NCBI GenBank assembly: GCA_015680685.1
Contig: MNCI01022185.1
Location: forward strand, 8,116-72,115
DNA: 64,000 nucleotides
Direction of reading: 5' to 3'
Source: Gnetum montanum
Lineage: Eukaryota > Streptophyta > Gnetopsida > Gnetales > Gnetaceae
Positions 11,987 through 23,633 of the stretch are shown here, piece by piece. The position numbers were made by a program, and so were the translations under genes. The notes below the pieces were generated by a model. That model did not search any database, was not told the DNA's origin, and saw nothing but the letters and a program-made list of their open reading frames with translations. Each line of letters opens with the position of its first letter. Position 1 is the stretch's first letter.

Positions 11987-12731
11987 TGAATAAACTCCTT
12001 CCTTGGACAAAATGCCAAGTGATGATACTCCTTGAAATAGTGGTAGTCTTGTGGTTGTAAATCCAAGAGATAAAATAATGTGATGTCACTGGAATGTGGT
12101 TTGGACTTGGTTTGAATCTTGGAAAGAAGGCCTAATGATTACCCTAAACCATTCATAACACATAGGGATTCATTATACCTATGGTAACACACCTCATGTC
12201 CTAATTTCTAGAATCCTTTCTAAAATCCATCTCATCTCATTGTTCGTATCATCATAACTTGTGAGTTTTTGTAACATATAGTTATTTTCTCAAATTGGTG
12301 GTTCTAACATGTGTGTTTTGCTAAATAGGTATGCATTGCATTCAACCCCTTTAGTGCCTATGAACATTTTTAAGTATGGTTATGCAATGGCATTACGGGC
12401 TGGGGCCTTCTTTAGGAAGGATCCACTTGTATAACTATTGTAACTTGTACTTGTATAACACAACCACATCATCTTGAACCTTGTAAGTGCATAAATGTTA
12501 ATCTCAAAACCTTCCATTATCATCCAACCTATCTGTTCTATATCACGGATTCAATCCTTTACTTACATCTTTCAAAGATTTTAATTCCTACAATTCTATT
12601 TTCCAACATTACTAGTGCCTAAATATGTATTCTCAATGACCCCAGAACTTTGGACTCTACATAAAACCTTTCAACTAATCACAAAGCTTCATTTTCCATA
12701 CTAAATGTCTTCATGAAATGTAAATCAAAGG

Positions 12732-12761
12732 CCTTTGATATTAAGTACCTAATATCAAAGG
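12732..12761. repeat. Perfect 12-bp inverted repeat, 6-bp loop
   Basis: CCTTTGATATTA, loop AGTACC, TAATATCAAAGG. It resembles the GATAT-type palindromic words in the U3 of this family's LTRs. It is followed ~35 bp later by a TATAAATA-like box, so a decayed LTR head or internal promoter is possible. Confidence 0.7.
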
Positions 12762-13002
12762 GGAGTGGATATTAGCAACCTAATATCAGGTCCAAAAGAA
12801 CTATAAATAGGACCTTAACAATTCTTTAGAAATCATTTTCATCAAATATAGCTAAGGAAATGTTAGCATTATTCTCTCTTGACTAAGAGCTATGTGCATC
12901 CAACTTCCATACATAATATCTTGCTCCATATCACCTGATTTCCATGGTTTTTTAACCTATTTGATCCTAGAGTGTTTAATTTAGTTGGGGGGATGCTTGT
13001 AG

Positions 13003-14318
13003 ATGGTCCCAAAAAGAGGAAGACAAGAAGGACCTTTGTAGGATTCAAGAAAATTCCTGAGAGGTGGAAGAGATTGACCAGGAGAATAAGGCCCACTAGC
13101 TAAGCATGATGAATAGGTAACCCAATCATTTAACATTCATCAAGAGGTCCTTGTTATAGGGCATTCGGTCCAGGTGGAGGCTGTAGTACCACAAGCTCCA
13201 GCATAGGGACAACACCTCACATTGTTCCAAGAATGCCTCCAAGCTATCTAGGAGCAATCCATGTTGACCACAGTCATTTTGAAAATGAACTTTGAGCCAT
13301 TCATAGAATTTGTCCTTGAGGCAGTCAAAACTTAGCTTCAAGCATCACCTTTATGGCACATCCTTTCTAAAAGTGGTGAATAGTACCTTGGTGAGACATA
13401 CCAATTCTAGAACAATAGAGAGGAGGGCACAATCATTAAAATTAGTGGAATCTCTATTTCTTTCATAGTCAAATCCATTACAAAAGCTCTGAACATACCT
13501 AATGTGGAGGCCAAAGTAGCACACCTGTCCACAAGATTTGATGTAGAAACAAGGAAGCTATGGCTAAAATAGGCATATAATAAAGAAGTAAAAATATACA
13601 ATGAGGTGACTCTAGAGGAGAGAATTTACTTTAAAATTGGCACATACCACCTCTTCCACACTAAAGGGCTAAATAGGATATCAATCTACTCAGCCAAAGA
13701 AAGTGCAATCTTGATGGGCAAATACAATGCCAACCTTGCCCAACTATACTGCATGGAGATTCAATGATGGTTCAAGGAAAGAAAGGTAGGGAAGCTAACA
13801 CTTGCATTTCTATGCCTGATTAGAAAGCTATGCAAGTGAGCTCGAATCTTGGGTTACACCAATGATGTTCCTAGGAATGCCCAAAATGCTTCATTCTATG
13901 AGTTGCTCAAACTAGTGGCACCAAGGAAAGATCATGGTGAAGAGAAAGAATAAGAACTAGTAAAAGAGCAAGAACAAGAATCAAAGAAAAAGCAAGGGCA
14001 AGGACCAAAGCAATGGCAAGAGTAGCAAGTCCCACCACCACTACCATGGGATTATAAATCCACAATGAGCCATTTTTAGCAAATTCTAAAACTCTTAGTT
14101 AGAGAAGTAGGGATGAATCCAACTTCTTCTGAGTCATTGATGATGATGTTTAGTCCACAATCTTAACTAATCCATCAAGGGGATATTTTTTTTTTGCAAT
14201 TAAGAGGAAAAGCCTAGTGGTCACAATATATCTCTAGGAGCATCGCATCTTTCCAAGTGGTGCTTGAAACTGGAGAAGGTGCCATAGTTGTGATCATGTA
14301 GCACTAAGATGTGGCAGG
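13003..14318 (+). pseudogene. Element A: extra 3' ORF (aORF), N-terminal part, broken
   Basis: The ATG (MVPKRGRQ...) follows directly after the acceptor-like GCTTGTAG, as in element C (61036). Readable pieces include FEPFIEFVLEAVKT, GEYYLGETYQF, an ITKALNIPNVEAKVAHLSTR block and YHLFHTKGLNRISIYSAKES. Element C has VKTQLQTSLMCP and GEWYMEKTYLF at the same place, so both are copies of one protein. A Gln/Lys/Glu-rich stretch follows (about 13930-14025). I do not recognise the family. It is not gag, PR, RT, RNase H or IN. Position suggests an env-like or accessory ORF of the kind known downstream of integrase in some plant gypsy lineages. Element B interrupts it at 14319, and it resumes at 23634. 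Confidence 0.55.
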
Positions 14319-15235
14319 TGATGAGAGCAGTCACTCTAGCGATTTATTCTAATTATTAGAGTAGTTACTCTAGAAGTTTATTATAATTATTAGAGTAGTT
14401 ACTCTAGTGATTTATTCTAATCATTAGAGTGATTACTCTAATTATTAAATTAGTTTCTCCCAAGCCTATAAATACAATGCCCAAGCACACAATTAAAAAG
14501 AAAGTCTTTTAGCAGTCAAGTAGCGAAACTCTTGTAGTATATTTGAAAGTTAGAGTATTTTCCAAGTGCCCATAGTAGGAGGTCTAAGTGTGGATGGATC
14601 TTTATTCAAGCATTGTGTACCTGAGCATACCTTGTGTATGGTAATAAAGAAGAGCTCTTCAATTCATCCTTGTAGCACTTGAGATTTGTTTTCTTACGCA
14701 TTTCTTTTATTTTATTTTCTTATGCATTTATTTTATTTTATTTTATTTTATGCAGTTTAAATGTCTATTATTAGCATAGTAATTCATTTTGATCAATTAA
14801 GCAAATCATTAAAATACACTTAGTACGATCACCTCGAGCATGCGTGTAGCACTTTGTAACCTAGTAACAACTAGCATTTGGTAATCCCAGTAGTGTTGCA
14901 CTGGTTCAGGATGTGTACATCAAGTGAGAATAGATACTGGTGTTTGAATTAGTTAAAGCCTAGTTAATTAGTAGTTAAGTTAAATTACTTACTTCGTTAT
15001 CTCTCTCTTTCCTTATTAGCAGCAAGACATAAAAACATAAAAGCCATAAAAATCATATGCCTCAAGCTTACTTAACCACACAATCGTGACATACAAGTTT
15101 GGGAAGACAACGATCAATCAACTCATCCTTGTTCCACAAGGGTGCATAAGCACTTAGTCCTTGGAATTTAAGTGGATCGTGCATGAAACACTTGTATTTG
15201 TATGGTTGAGTGTAGGGGTACCTCGCTACTCATCA
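14319..15235 (+). repeat. Element B: 5' LTR
   Basis: TGATGAGAGC ... CTACTCATCA, with TATAAATA at 14467-14474. U3 contains three full and one partial 34-bp repeat (from 14327). Confidence 0.92.
14327..14455 (+). repeat. 34-bp tandem repeats in U3 of element B 5' LTR
   Basis: The unit is of the form GYAGTTACTCTAG, then NRRTTTATTCTAATTATTAGA. There are three full copies and a partial fourth, directly upstream of the TATA box. The 3' LTR has about one more unit (22697-22860). Confidence 0.85.
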
Positions 15236-15236
15236 T

Positions 15237-15254
15237 TAGCGACATTGCCAAGGA
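15237..15254 (+). promoter_or_regulatory. Element B: primer-binding site, tRNA-Asp type
   Basis: TAGCGACATTGCCAAGGA against the canonical TGGCGCCGTTGCCGGGGA, one base after the LTR. The GCG near the start is still present. Confidence 0.75.
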
Positions 15255-15371
15255 CTTAGTTGTTTGTGTGCTAATTAGAACTTAGGAAATCATTCACATC
15301 ATTGGAAAAAACCCTTAAGGTTGATTGAGAAAATAATAAACAAGAATACATTGCACACTGAATAGACAAGT

Positions 15372-17342
15372 ATGTCTCCTTCTTTGTACGAAAGCATCTC
15401 ACCACCAAGGTTCGAAATAGGAAACAATCGGCAGTGTAATACACATGACATTGATCTGCNTGAAATAGGAAACAATCGGCAGTGTAATACACATGACATT
15501 GATCTGCTAGTCCCTTAACAATTTAGAGTGTTATATATTCATCCTAATGAGTATATAACAAACTTCATCTTTATCATCCATCAACATGAACAAATGCATT
15601 GGCGAGACTTAGAAGGTAACATAGTGTTACCTCTTGATCGTTTAGTCCTGAGCATGCTTCTTCGTGCTCTCACACGAATTGGAATGCCGCACTTACATAT
15701 AGAATACGTTGTGTAAGACCATGACTTGAGAGCATACCATCCTATAGAGGCACAATGTCAAAGGGACTTGTAATAGGAGAGACATCCTAAGTCTTTGAAG
15801 GGTAAGTGGTCTTAGGATGCCCCACATGTCTTAAGAAAAAATGAGGGTGGTGAACCTACCTCAGGTAGTCGCCCACATAACAATGTTCCTTCCCTTAACT
15901 TTGGCCAAGGTGTTATGTATCAGAACCTTCATTCCACTATTCATAACCTAGGTTCTGATACCCATGGGCATAACGGATCTAAAAAAGGGACACAAACTCA
16001 TGATAAAGATGGACATTCTTATCACAATCACGATCGAGGTCGAGACTGCAGAAGAGAAAGTAGTAGACACTATCATGATGATGGTTCTCCTTCTTCTTCA
16101 CCTTCATTATCTCCTTCACCCTCTCCTTCAATATCCAGATGTGATCATAAAGAAAAAGACCATGGGGATAAAGGTAGGCAAAGTGAGAGTCATAGAAGAA
16201 ATATTTAGGAAAGGGAACGAGGGCACTCTAGAGAGTCATGACATAGAAGAAGGGAGAGTAGGAAACAACATAGGCATCATAGATGCCATGGACAAGATGA
16301 TCACGATGAACCCCTACTTGCTACTCAAAGTATGTTAGACATAACTAAGGACGTTAGAATTCCAACAAGGCACTAGAAAGATAGTATCATCAAGAGATTA
16401 GATATGAACAACATCCTCCAATTTGAAGGGGGATACAACGATGATCCTTAGAATTACTTACAAGCATTCCATGATGCGTGTGCCTTACAAAACATAGAGA
16501 ACAAATGGCAAAAACTTAAGTTGTTCCTGCAAACACTAGTTCAAGAAGTGAAAAGCTAGTACTAGTTCTTAGAACTAGAATCTATTTGTAGATGGAGTAC
16601 TATGTTAGAATTATTCAACGATAAGTACCAAACGTACTCCCAAGTGTCCAACCTGTGAAAGAAAATCCAAGGCTGGAAACAAGAAGGACATGAACCCTCA
16701 AATGCTACCATGGACCAATACTATGCACTATTACATCATTGTCCTGGTCATGGTTATTCACAAAGGGATCAACTACACCATCTCGTGGATGGGCTTAGGC
16801 ATGAAACAAGAAGATCCCTTGAGACTTATGCCCAAGGGAGACTATGTGAGCTTAGGTCCCATCAAATTCAAAGACAATTGGAGCAAGTTGCTAAGGAAGA
16901 AGGTGAGCTATGGAAGAGAGAAAGTGTAGAAGATTGTAATTGAGATCCTTCCCTTCAGAAGAGGGAAGTAAGATTTTGTGAGGATGAAGAAGAGTCACCA
17001 CTCGAAAAGATGGTGAATAGGAAAACTTTGCCTATCCAAAAGATGACATCAAAATTTTCGGCAAAGGTAGACCAAATGTGGGATTCCCTAGACAATAGAT
17101 TTCAAACTCTTCTTAAAATAGTAGAGGAGTCTAGAGACCAAGGTAGTGAGAAAAGAAAAAATAAAGAGGCTAAACATGCACGTAGCAAGGGTAAGGGAAA
17201 AGTTGCCATCATTGAAGAGGTTGTGAATTTGAATACAAACAATGATAATGGATGTGAGATATGTCAATTTGACCATCCTAAGGAATGTTGCCCGATAATC
17301 TCACATTTGCAGGAGTTTGGGGTGTATGCACTCAACCCATGA
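15372..17342 (+). pseudogene. Element B: gag, degenerate
   Basis: The start MSPSLYESISPPR aligns with MSSS... of C and D. The N-terminal region HPNEYITNFIFIIHQHEQMHW aligns with HPNEYVPDFTFILHQDE in C. A low-complexity His/Asp/Ser region follows (15915-16208), then the gag core (about 16590-16900: ELFNDKYQTYSQVSNL, KKIQGWKQEGHEPSN). A long readable C-terminus (17010-17342) ends in a CCHC-like knuckle, CEICQFDHPKECCP (C-x2-C-x3-H-x3-C). The frame is lost several times. The assembly overlap at 15414-15507 duplicates 46 bp within the N-terminus and should be collapsed. Confidence 0.8.
15414..15507 (+). other. Assembly defect: unmerged 46-bp overlap around one N
   Basis: 15414-15459 and 15462-15507 are identical 46-mers separated by the N at 15460 and one extra base. 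This is two overlapping contigs placed end to end, not a real tandem repeat. Confidence 0.9.
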
Positions 17343-17867
17343 TTAAACAAGAAGTAAACACCCCAAAGGTTACCTTATCCTCAAGGTAACCCAAGGCAGT
17401 TTCACCAACCCTTAATGTATTATCCTAGTGGAACTCCACCACAACTGATTGAGAAATATCAACAGTGGCAATGCCCACAATCATGGGGAATGCCACCACC
17501 AAGGCAACAATATCCTTATTGGCAACCTGACTCATATGGATATTACGTGTAGCAGCCAATCTCCCCATGTGACTCTACTGGTCATGTCACTCCTCAACCT
17601 TAATACCAAGCCTACGAGTATTATGGGACTCCCTCTTCTAGAGGTGATATTTTTCAAGCATATCATCCTTCTCCTCCAGCTACATCTCTTCCACCAATAG
17701 CTCGACTACCACCTACTCCTGCAATGCAAGGTGAAATCCCTACCCAGCCATAGCAACGTAATTCCACAAGGGCTATTAACTCTCAACCTACTGAGAGTTC
17801 CAGCAACCACATGAAGAAAATACCTTTCTTTAGAACCAACAGTCCAACCAAGCCCTTGCAATCATAA

Positions 17868-18410
17868 GTGGTTAATTCCTTATATTCCTTAGTATCAATC
17901 AAAACTTTGGAGCCCTCTTCAACCCAATCACCACACTCAACACATACGGTCATGCTAACACATGTCGTCACCAATTGGATCAAAGCTGGCCATCTTCCTA
18001 AGAAATTCTCTAATTTTGGGAGTCCTCTGATATACTTACAAATCACTAGAAATGCAACATGCAAGGCTGTTTTGGATTTAGGTTCCAGTGTCAACTTGAT
18101 TTCTCAATATATGTACAAGGCCTGGAACCTGCCTCCATTGAAAAAGAGCAACATCTATCTAGAGTTGGCCAACCAATCCATCACTGTCCCATTGGGACTA
18201 GTGGAAGACATTTTTACCACTATTTGTAGGTGGTTGTACCTAGCTGACTTCCTAGTGATTCAGGTAACCAATGCTAAGGAGAACTTCCCAATCATAATGG
18301 GAAGAGCATGGCTAAGCACCATCAATGCACGCCTAGGAATCTACAATATTTCCCTAGAAATATCAAAGGAAAATATATTTGGAAAGATCGAGAAGAAGAA
18401 AGTTCCATAA
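17868..18410 (+). pseudogene. Element B: aspartic protease (retropepsin)
   Basis: This domain cleaved the Gag-Pol polyprotein. It is the longest clean domain in B: 180 residues without a stop. The active-site loop is intact: VLDLGSSVNLI (about residues 69-79), the plant gypsy version of the D-[TS]-G loop. It is followed by YKAWNLPPL, LELANQSITVPLGLVEDI, the flap-side segment NFPIIMGRAWLSTINARLG and SLEISKENIFGKIEKK. The upstream part (17449-17867) is a proline/glutamine-rich linker in shifted frames. The first Met of the readable frame is not a real start, because the domain was part of a polyprotein. Confidence 0.8.
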
Positions 18411-18639
18411 ATCACATATAGTAACACAGGGTGTAATCGTGTGCAAAGGTCATGGTTTGTGCAAAGTTTAGCATTGCCTACATGCAATTAGTGTGCACAA
18501 GTGATTAACATACAAAGATGCCTGTATGCAGTAGCCACATGATAGGAAGACACCCAGTGGATGACACATGATCAAGAAAGCAGTTCACTCATATGCATGG
18601 AACCAACTAAGGGTTTGACTTGTGCTTACATTAATAGCA

Positions 18640-19090
18640 TAGACGCATTAGAGTAAGTCCACTAGTAGATGACTTCTCCACCTATGGAGCAAACTTTGAT
18701 CAAGCCTTGGATCGATTAGAGAAAGTGTTAAAAAGATATGTAGAAACCAATTTGAGGCTCAACTGGCAAAAAAGCCATTTGATGGTCCAAGAAGGCATAG
18801 TACTAGGGCACAAAATCTCACACATAGGGATAGAGGTGGACCCAAAGAAAATCAAAATTATCTAAGGAATTATCCATCAACCAGAAACAATCCAAGATAT
18901 TTGATCATTCCTTGGATATACTAGCTACTATATGAGATTTATTGAGAACTTTTTAAAGGTTGCCAAATCATTGGTGAAATTAACGAAAAAGGACATACCT
19001 TTTGAGTGGACCAGGGAATGCAAATTATCTTTCCATACTCTGAAATAGAAGCTAGTATAAACACACATTCTACAAGCTCTTGACTAGTCT
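18640..19090 (+). pseudogene. Element B: reverse transcriptase, C-terminal half only
   Basis: It begins abruptly at the catalytic loop region (LVDDFSTYGANFDQALDRLE, where C and D read FMDDFSTYG). It continues with VLKRYVETNLRLNWQKSHLM, GIVLGHKISHIGIEVDPKK and SFLGYTSYYMRFIENF. These are the palm end, thumb and connection of a gypsy RT. The fingers and motifs A and B are missing: the PR-RT linker at ~18640 joins directly to the catalytic loop, so roughly 750 bp seen in C are deleted. The element could not have encoded a working RT in this state. Confidence 0.75.
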
Positions 19091-19594
19091 AAACCATTTC
19101 ATATCATGACTGACATGTCAAAATATTATTTAGGAGTCATGCTTATAAAATTAGATGACCAGAAGTGTCCATATTACATCCACTATGCAAGTAGAAGTAT
19201 CGTTGGTGCACAACTTAACTACACTACCATAGAGAAAGAATTAATGGTTGTAGTGTTTGCAATAGAAAATTTTAGACGCTATGTATTTGGATATAAAATA
19301 TATATACATACAAATCATAGTGTATTAAGGTTCCTCATGAATAAGCCACTGGTAAGCCCTCGTATCATACGATGGCTTGTAATCTTACAAGAGTTCAATC
19401 TTATGATGATCAATTACAAGGGCACCAAGAATGTAGTTGCTGATCATTTATCTCGATTGCGATGGGACAACAAAGAGGATGAATATCCAATTTCTAATCA
19501 TTTCCTTGATGAATTCCTCTTTGTTTGTGTAGTGAATAATCAATCACCCATGGAGACAAACTTGTATAGTAGCACCACAAGAGTTAAACCTTAA
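19091..19594 (+). pseudogene. Element B: RNase H domain
   Basis: Readable from SKPFHIMTDMSKYYLGVML onwards: YIHYASRSI, LNYTTIEKELMVVVFAIENF, YIHTNHSVLRFLMNK, RIIRWLVILQEFNL and NVVADHLSRL. This is the full series of Ty3-type RNase H landmarks. The first catalytic Asp (D in IMTD), the Glu in EKEL and the last Asp in VADHL are present, but the usual HTDH is HTNH. Most of the domain lies in one open frame (19106-19594). Confidence 0.8.
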
Positions 19595-20367
19595 GAAGAA
19601 ACAAAAGTTTCTTCACCGAGCCAAGTACTTTATGGAGATCAATGGGAAACTTTACAAAGTGTGTCTCGATGGTTTGGTTTAATGGTGTGTTCCCAATATA
19701 GATTAACTACAAGTTCTCTAAGATGCTCATGAGGGTCCTTGTGGGGGTCATTATGTTGGGAGATGAATAACCATCAAGATCCTGCTTGTAGNTGATTTGT
19801 TATTAAACAAATCGTTCAACTGTAGATGATGTACAATCTTTAACAGTAGCTACTTCAACCCAATTTGTTAGGTAATCAATGGCAACAATAATATAAGCTT
19901 TTCCATTAGACATTGGTGTAATTAGCCCCATAAAATCAATTCCCCAAATGTTGAAGGGTTCTAATAGTTGAATCCATTGTTGCGGACCCTCCATTCTAGT
20001 AGTCATTCCCCCATCACATTGATAGCACTCACAAGATTCGACGAAATGATAGGCATCTCAAAATAATGTAGGCCAATAATATTCTACAAGCAGGATCTTG
20101 ATGGTTATTCATCTCCCAACATAATGACNCAGAAGTCACCAACAGGAAGATTACAAAGATATTGATGAGAACCATTAGAAAGTTTAGGCGAGACTCGAGC
20201 ACTAAATTGAACGATGCTCTTTGGGCATACTGCTCCACATGGAAACTCCCAATAGGCTACTCTCCCTATGAGCTAGTGTATGGTAAATTACCAATGCTTC
20301 CCATTCAAACTAAGCTCTGTACACTATCCATAGCATGTGACCTAAACCTTGACCTTGATCTAGCATA
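19592..20367 (+). pseudogene. Element B: integrase, scrambled by assembly
   Basis: This would have inserted the element cDNA into the genome. N-terminal part (19592-19791): FLHRAKYFMEINGKLYKV and the DAHEGPCGGHYVGR block of the HHCC region. Central part, on the minus strand of a flipped contig (20128-19793): GPQQWIQLLEPFNIWGIDFM with the first catalytic Asp in IDFMG, and KAYIIVAIDYLTNWVE. C-terminal part (20130-20367): EVTNRKITKILMRTI and a LNDALWAYCSTWKLPIGYSP block. The stretch with the second Asp and catalytic Glu is absent between the flipped contig and 20130. The gap written as one N therefore probably hides a couple of hundred bases. Confidence 0.75.
19747..20128. other. Assembly defect: contig 19793-20128 placed in inverted orientation
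   Basis: The 45 bases 19747-19791 are the exact reverse complement of 20084-20128, and single Ns sit at 19792 and 20129. Only the reversed contig restores collinear integrase. So this is a 45-bp end overlap between contigs with the second one flipped, not a biological inverted repeat. Confidence 0.9.
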
Positions 20368-22688
20368 GAAATAATGATTAGTAACCCTTAATTTACTAGA
20401 TGAAAATTTAATAGCTACCTTATTATCTAATGAATTGTACAAGTCATTCAATAAGCAATGTCATGACCTGAGAATTAGAAAAGTTAAATATCAACCAGGA
20501 GATAAGATTATCTACTAGAATCCGACACATGTGCCACAATGTACTAAATTTCAAACACTATAGGAAGGACCTTATGTTATTTATGCAACTTTTCCTTCAA
20601 GGGCCATGACAATATACAAACCTGAGAGCCTCAATAAGAAAATTTTGATCAATGTGCAACAAGCCAAACCTTTCCAAGAGCTTAGGACAACTAGTACACA
20701 TGTTACCTCTGTTAGTGGACAACCTTTTGACTATTTTGAATCTCTTCCTTCCAACTCAGTTGTGGGGGGAGATGGCTACCTATGATAACCATTCTAGGCC
20801 CTTAGTTCTTTTTAAAAAAATTTTACATGTTTTTGTTTCACAAATTTTTGTTTTACAAATTTTTCCAACTTTTCTTATTTTTGTTTTACACCATTGTTCA
20901 TGTTTTTACTATTTCTCTGTTTGCTCGATTTACTTTTATTCGTCATCCAATAAGTGCTCATGATGGTGGATTGCATTATATCATATTGATTGTTAATGTT
21001 TGGTTTCTACCTTTGAATTATGATGTTGATATTAAGTTATGGTTCTTTTGGTAAAATAGGCAATGAGTCCACACTGTCCACTCATCCATACAACTCTATG
21101 GTCTCCTTTGGCTTGAAACTGTACAGTCCCTCTTTTTCTAAGTAAAATTTTAATAAATTGGTAGCTGGGTATTTTTCAAACCAAGGAAAGACTCAAGGAT
21201 GAAAAGGGTGTGACTTCAACAGGATTTGATGCATTTGTGATAGCCATTCTCTTGGGTGCTTGGATGCTTTTTCTTGGGTTTTCGCCATTCTGACATTGTT
21301 CAAAAATTGGGAAGATGAATGAATAAAAACAAGTCTTTGCATGGTGTGGTTCTCACATAAAAAAAACAAAAAAAGATGTGAGAATTTAAAGCACACCCCT
21401 TAGACATAATCAAGCAATATGGGCTACAAGCACTAGTTATGGAACTGGAAAGACATGTTACCCATGCCTGAAGGTTCCCTTTAACTAAGGCCCTTTCTTG
21501 CTTCTTGCTTCTCCATCTTGATCTCTTCAAAATGGTGGTGACTCTGTGTGGAATCATTCTTATTGCTTCAAGTGGTTAGATTGGCCAAGTGTATTAATGT
21601 GAGGTCACAGAATGTGGTTGGTTTAAGTCTAGATTTAGAATGAGTTCTACTTAGTTATCATAACCATGAAGTATACAAGGGGCTTTACACAACCTCATTC
21701 TTTGGATTCCATTCCATTCTCTCCTCTCCATATTTCTTTCCATTTTTCACCTCATTGCCAATTTTATCATTAGTCCATTCTGGGTTGATGCATTGTTTTT
21801 CTTTAGTGAATTCTTGTGGGTAAGTTTTTAACTCTTGCTTCCAAATGACATTCCTAGAACCTACGGACTCTTTGGTTTGTGGGTTTGTCAGGGCATGAAA
21901 GGCATGAGCCTACTTTGGGGAGGACACACTGGCATTCCTTCTTGGTGCAATTGTTAAGTTTTTTTCCTTAAAAATTTCCTGCAATCAATTATCTTTTGTT
22001 TCATCCCCATCCATGACATCCATTTTATTGGCGTTATCATTGTTATTTTTTTCCCATCTTTCTTGTTCCTCATAGTTTTCCATCTTATAACTACCGAAGG
22101 TTCACTCTTAGTCGTGGGAGTCCTGGTACAAATTTTTTAGTTTTCTCCATTTTACTATTTGCCTAACCCCTACACCTTGGGTAGTCACCTATGAAAAATC
22201 TTTGAACCAATTTCTACCATAACCACAACTCAGCCAATGCACTTCATATCAAGGCAAGGTATCAATTGCATTGTAGTTTATCTATCCTTGCTCATTTGTG
22301 ACTGTTGTGTATGCATATGGTCATCATACAAACAATGGACTGGGCTTGGAGGAAGCACTCATGATGGACTAAAATTGGAGCATTTACAGAAGGAGCAAGT
22401 TTGGTGGCATGGCTATGGATAAACAACGGAAGGTGCAATCTTAACATTGGTAGCAACATGCTTCATTTTCTTTATTTCTCTTTCTCTACAAGCTACCAAA
22501 TGAAGGCTTGGATATCATTTATGTACGAGTGTTTACCTCAATGTTTTAATATGCTTATTGATCTGTCATTGGGCACATTGAGTTTGTCATCCCATTCCAC
22601 CATTAGTTGTTAATTAGTCAATAATCTCATACCTTCTCAATATTTTGTAAGGAACTCAAGGACAATTTTTCATTTAGTTATGGGGGTA
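20368..22688 (+). mobile_element. Element B: integrase C-terminal remnant and 3' tail
   Basis: About 20390-20750 is the degenerate integrase C-terminus (LLDENLIAT.., a KVKYQPGDKI-like block). It is followed by the block around 20757 (GTGGGGGGAGATGG) and a T-rich run at 20810-20940. Then comes the family tail: AAAGCACACCCCTTAGAC near 21390 and GGCATGAGCCTACTTTGG near 21900. It also holds the intron-like segment with donor AAG|GTATC at 22259 and a decayed acceptor near 22318. It ends with the polypurine tract TATGGGGGTA before 22689. No extra ORF is present. Confidence 0.7.
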
Positions 22689-23633
22689 TGCTGAGAGTGG
22701 TTCCTCTAGCAGTTTATTCTAATTATTAGAGCAGTTACTCTAGCAGTTTATTCTAATTATTAGAAAAATTACTCTAGAGGTTTATTCTAATTATTAGAGA
22801 AATTAATCTAGTGGTTTATTCTAATTATTAGAGCGGTTACTCTAATTATTAGAGTAGTTGCTCCCAAGCCTATAAATACAGTGCCCGGGCACATAATTAA
22901 AAATAAAGTCTTTTAGCAATCAAGTAGTGAAACTCTTGTAGTCTATTTGAAAGTTAGAGTATTTTCCAAGTGCCCACAATAGGAGGTCTAAGTGTGGATA
23001 GATCTTTATTCAAGCATTGTGTACTTGAGCATATCTTGTGTATGGTAATAGAGACGAGCTCTTCGATTCATCCTTGCAACACTTGAGATTTTTTTTCTTA
23101 CGCACTTCTTTTATTTTATTTTCTTATGCATCTATTTTATTTTATGCACTTTACATTACTATTATTAGTGTAGCAATTCATTTTGATCAATTAAGGAAAT
23201 CGTTAAAATTCACTCAATACGATCACTTTGAGCATGCATGTAACACTTGGTAACCCAGTAACGATTAGCGTTTGGTAATCTCAGTAGTGTTGCATTGGTT
23301 CAGTATGTGTATGTAAAGTGAGAATGGATACTAGTATTAGGATTAGTTAAAGCCTAGTTAATCAGTAGTTAAGTTAAATTAGTTACTTAGTTATCTCTCT
23401 CTTTCTTTATTAGAAGAAAGACGTAAAAACATAAAAGCCATAAAAATCATATGCCTCAAGCTTACTTAACCATACAATCATGACATACAAGTAAGTTTGG
23501 GAAGACAACAATCAATCAACCCATCCTTGTTCCACAAGGGCACATAAGCACTTAGTCTTTGGAATTTAAGTGGATCATGCATGAAACACTCTTATTTGTA
23601 TGGTTGAGCGTAGGGGTACCTCGCTACTCATCA
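22689..23633 (+). repeat. Element B: 3' LTR
   Basis: TGCTGAGAG ... CTACTCATCA, with TATAAATA at 22871-22878. It matches 14319-15235 throughout but carries about one more 34-bp unit in U3 (22697-22860). Confidence 0.92.

Larger units (their letters stand above)
11336..13002 (+). mobile_element. Element A: post-integrase tail
   Basis: It starts with 'agtcatgggggagatg', the block that follows the last integrase codons in B (20757) and C (45712), then a T-rich run. The later block 'ggatccacttgtata' matches the tails of the other elements. It contains a (GA)19 microsatellite at 11944-11981. It also has a perfect 12-bp hairpin at 12732-12761 and a TATA-like 'actataaatagg' at about 12794-12805, upstream of the extra ORF. 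It ends at the acceptor-like GCTTGTAG (to 13002). Confidence 0.6.
14319..23633 (+). mobile_element. Element B: complete but decayed Ty3/gypsy retrotransposon
   Basis: LTRs 14319-15235 and 22689-23633 are close copies, including a family-specific run of 34-bp repeats. The target duplication is GCAGG (14314-14318) and GTAGG (23634-23638), differing by one C->T. The internal order is PBS, gag, PR, a truncated RT, RNase H, IN, then a ~1.9-kb tail with no extra ORF. RT has lost its N-terminal half. The assembly is faulty inside: a single N with an unmerged 46-bp overlap at 15460, and a flipped contig at 19793-20128. Confidence 0.9.

Noticed and set aside
15414-15507. Direct repeat or short CRISPR-like unit
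   Set aside because: Only two copies around an N, explained by contig overlap. No CRISPR array exists in the window.
15915-16338. 97- and 124-codon frames rich in His/Ser or Ile/Met
   Set aside because: These are two frames of the low-complexity linker in element B gag. The first is probably the real gag frame, the second its shadow.
19803-20006. Minus-strand integrase gene
   Set aside because: It lies in a contig flipped by the assembly. It belongs to plus-strand element B.
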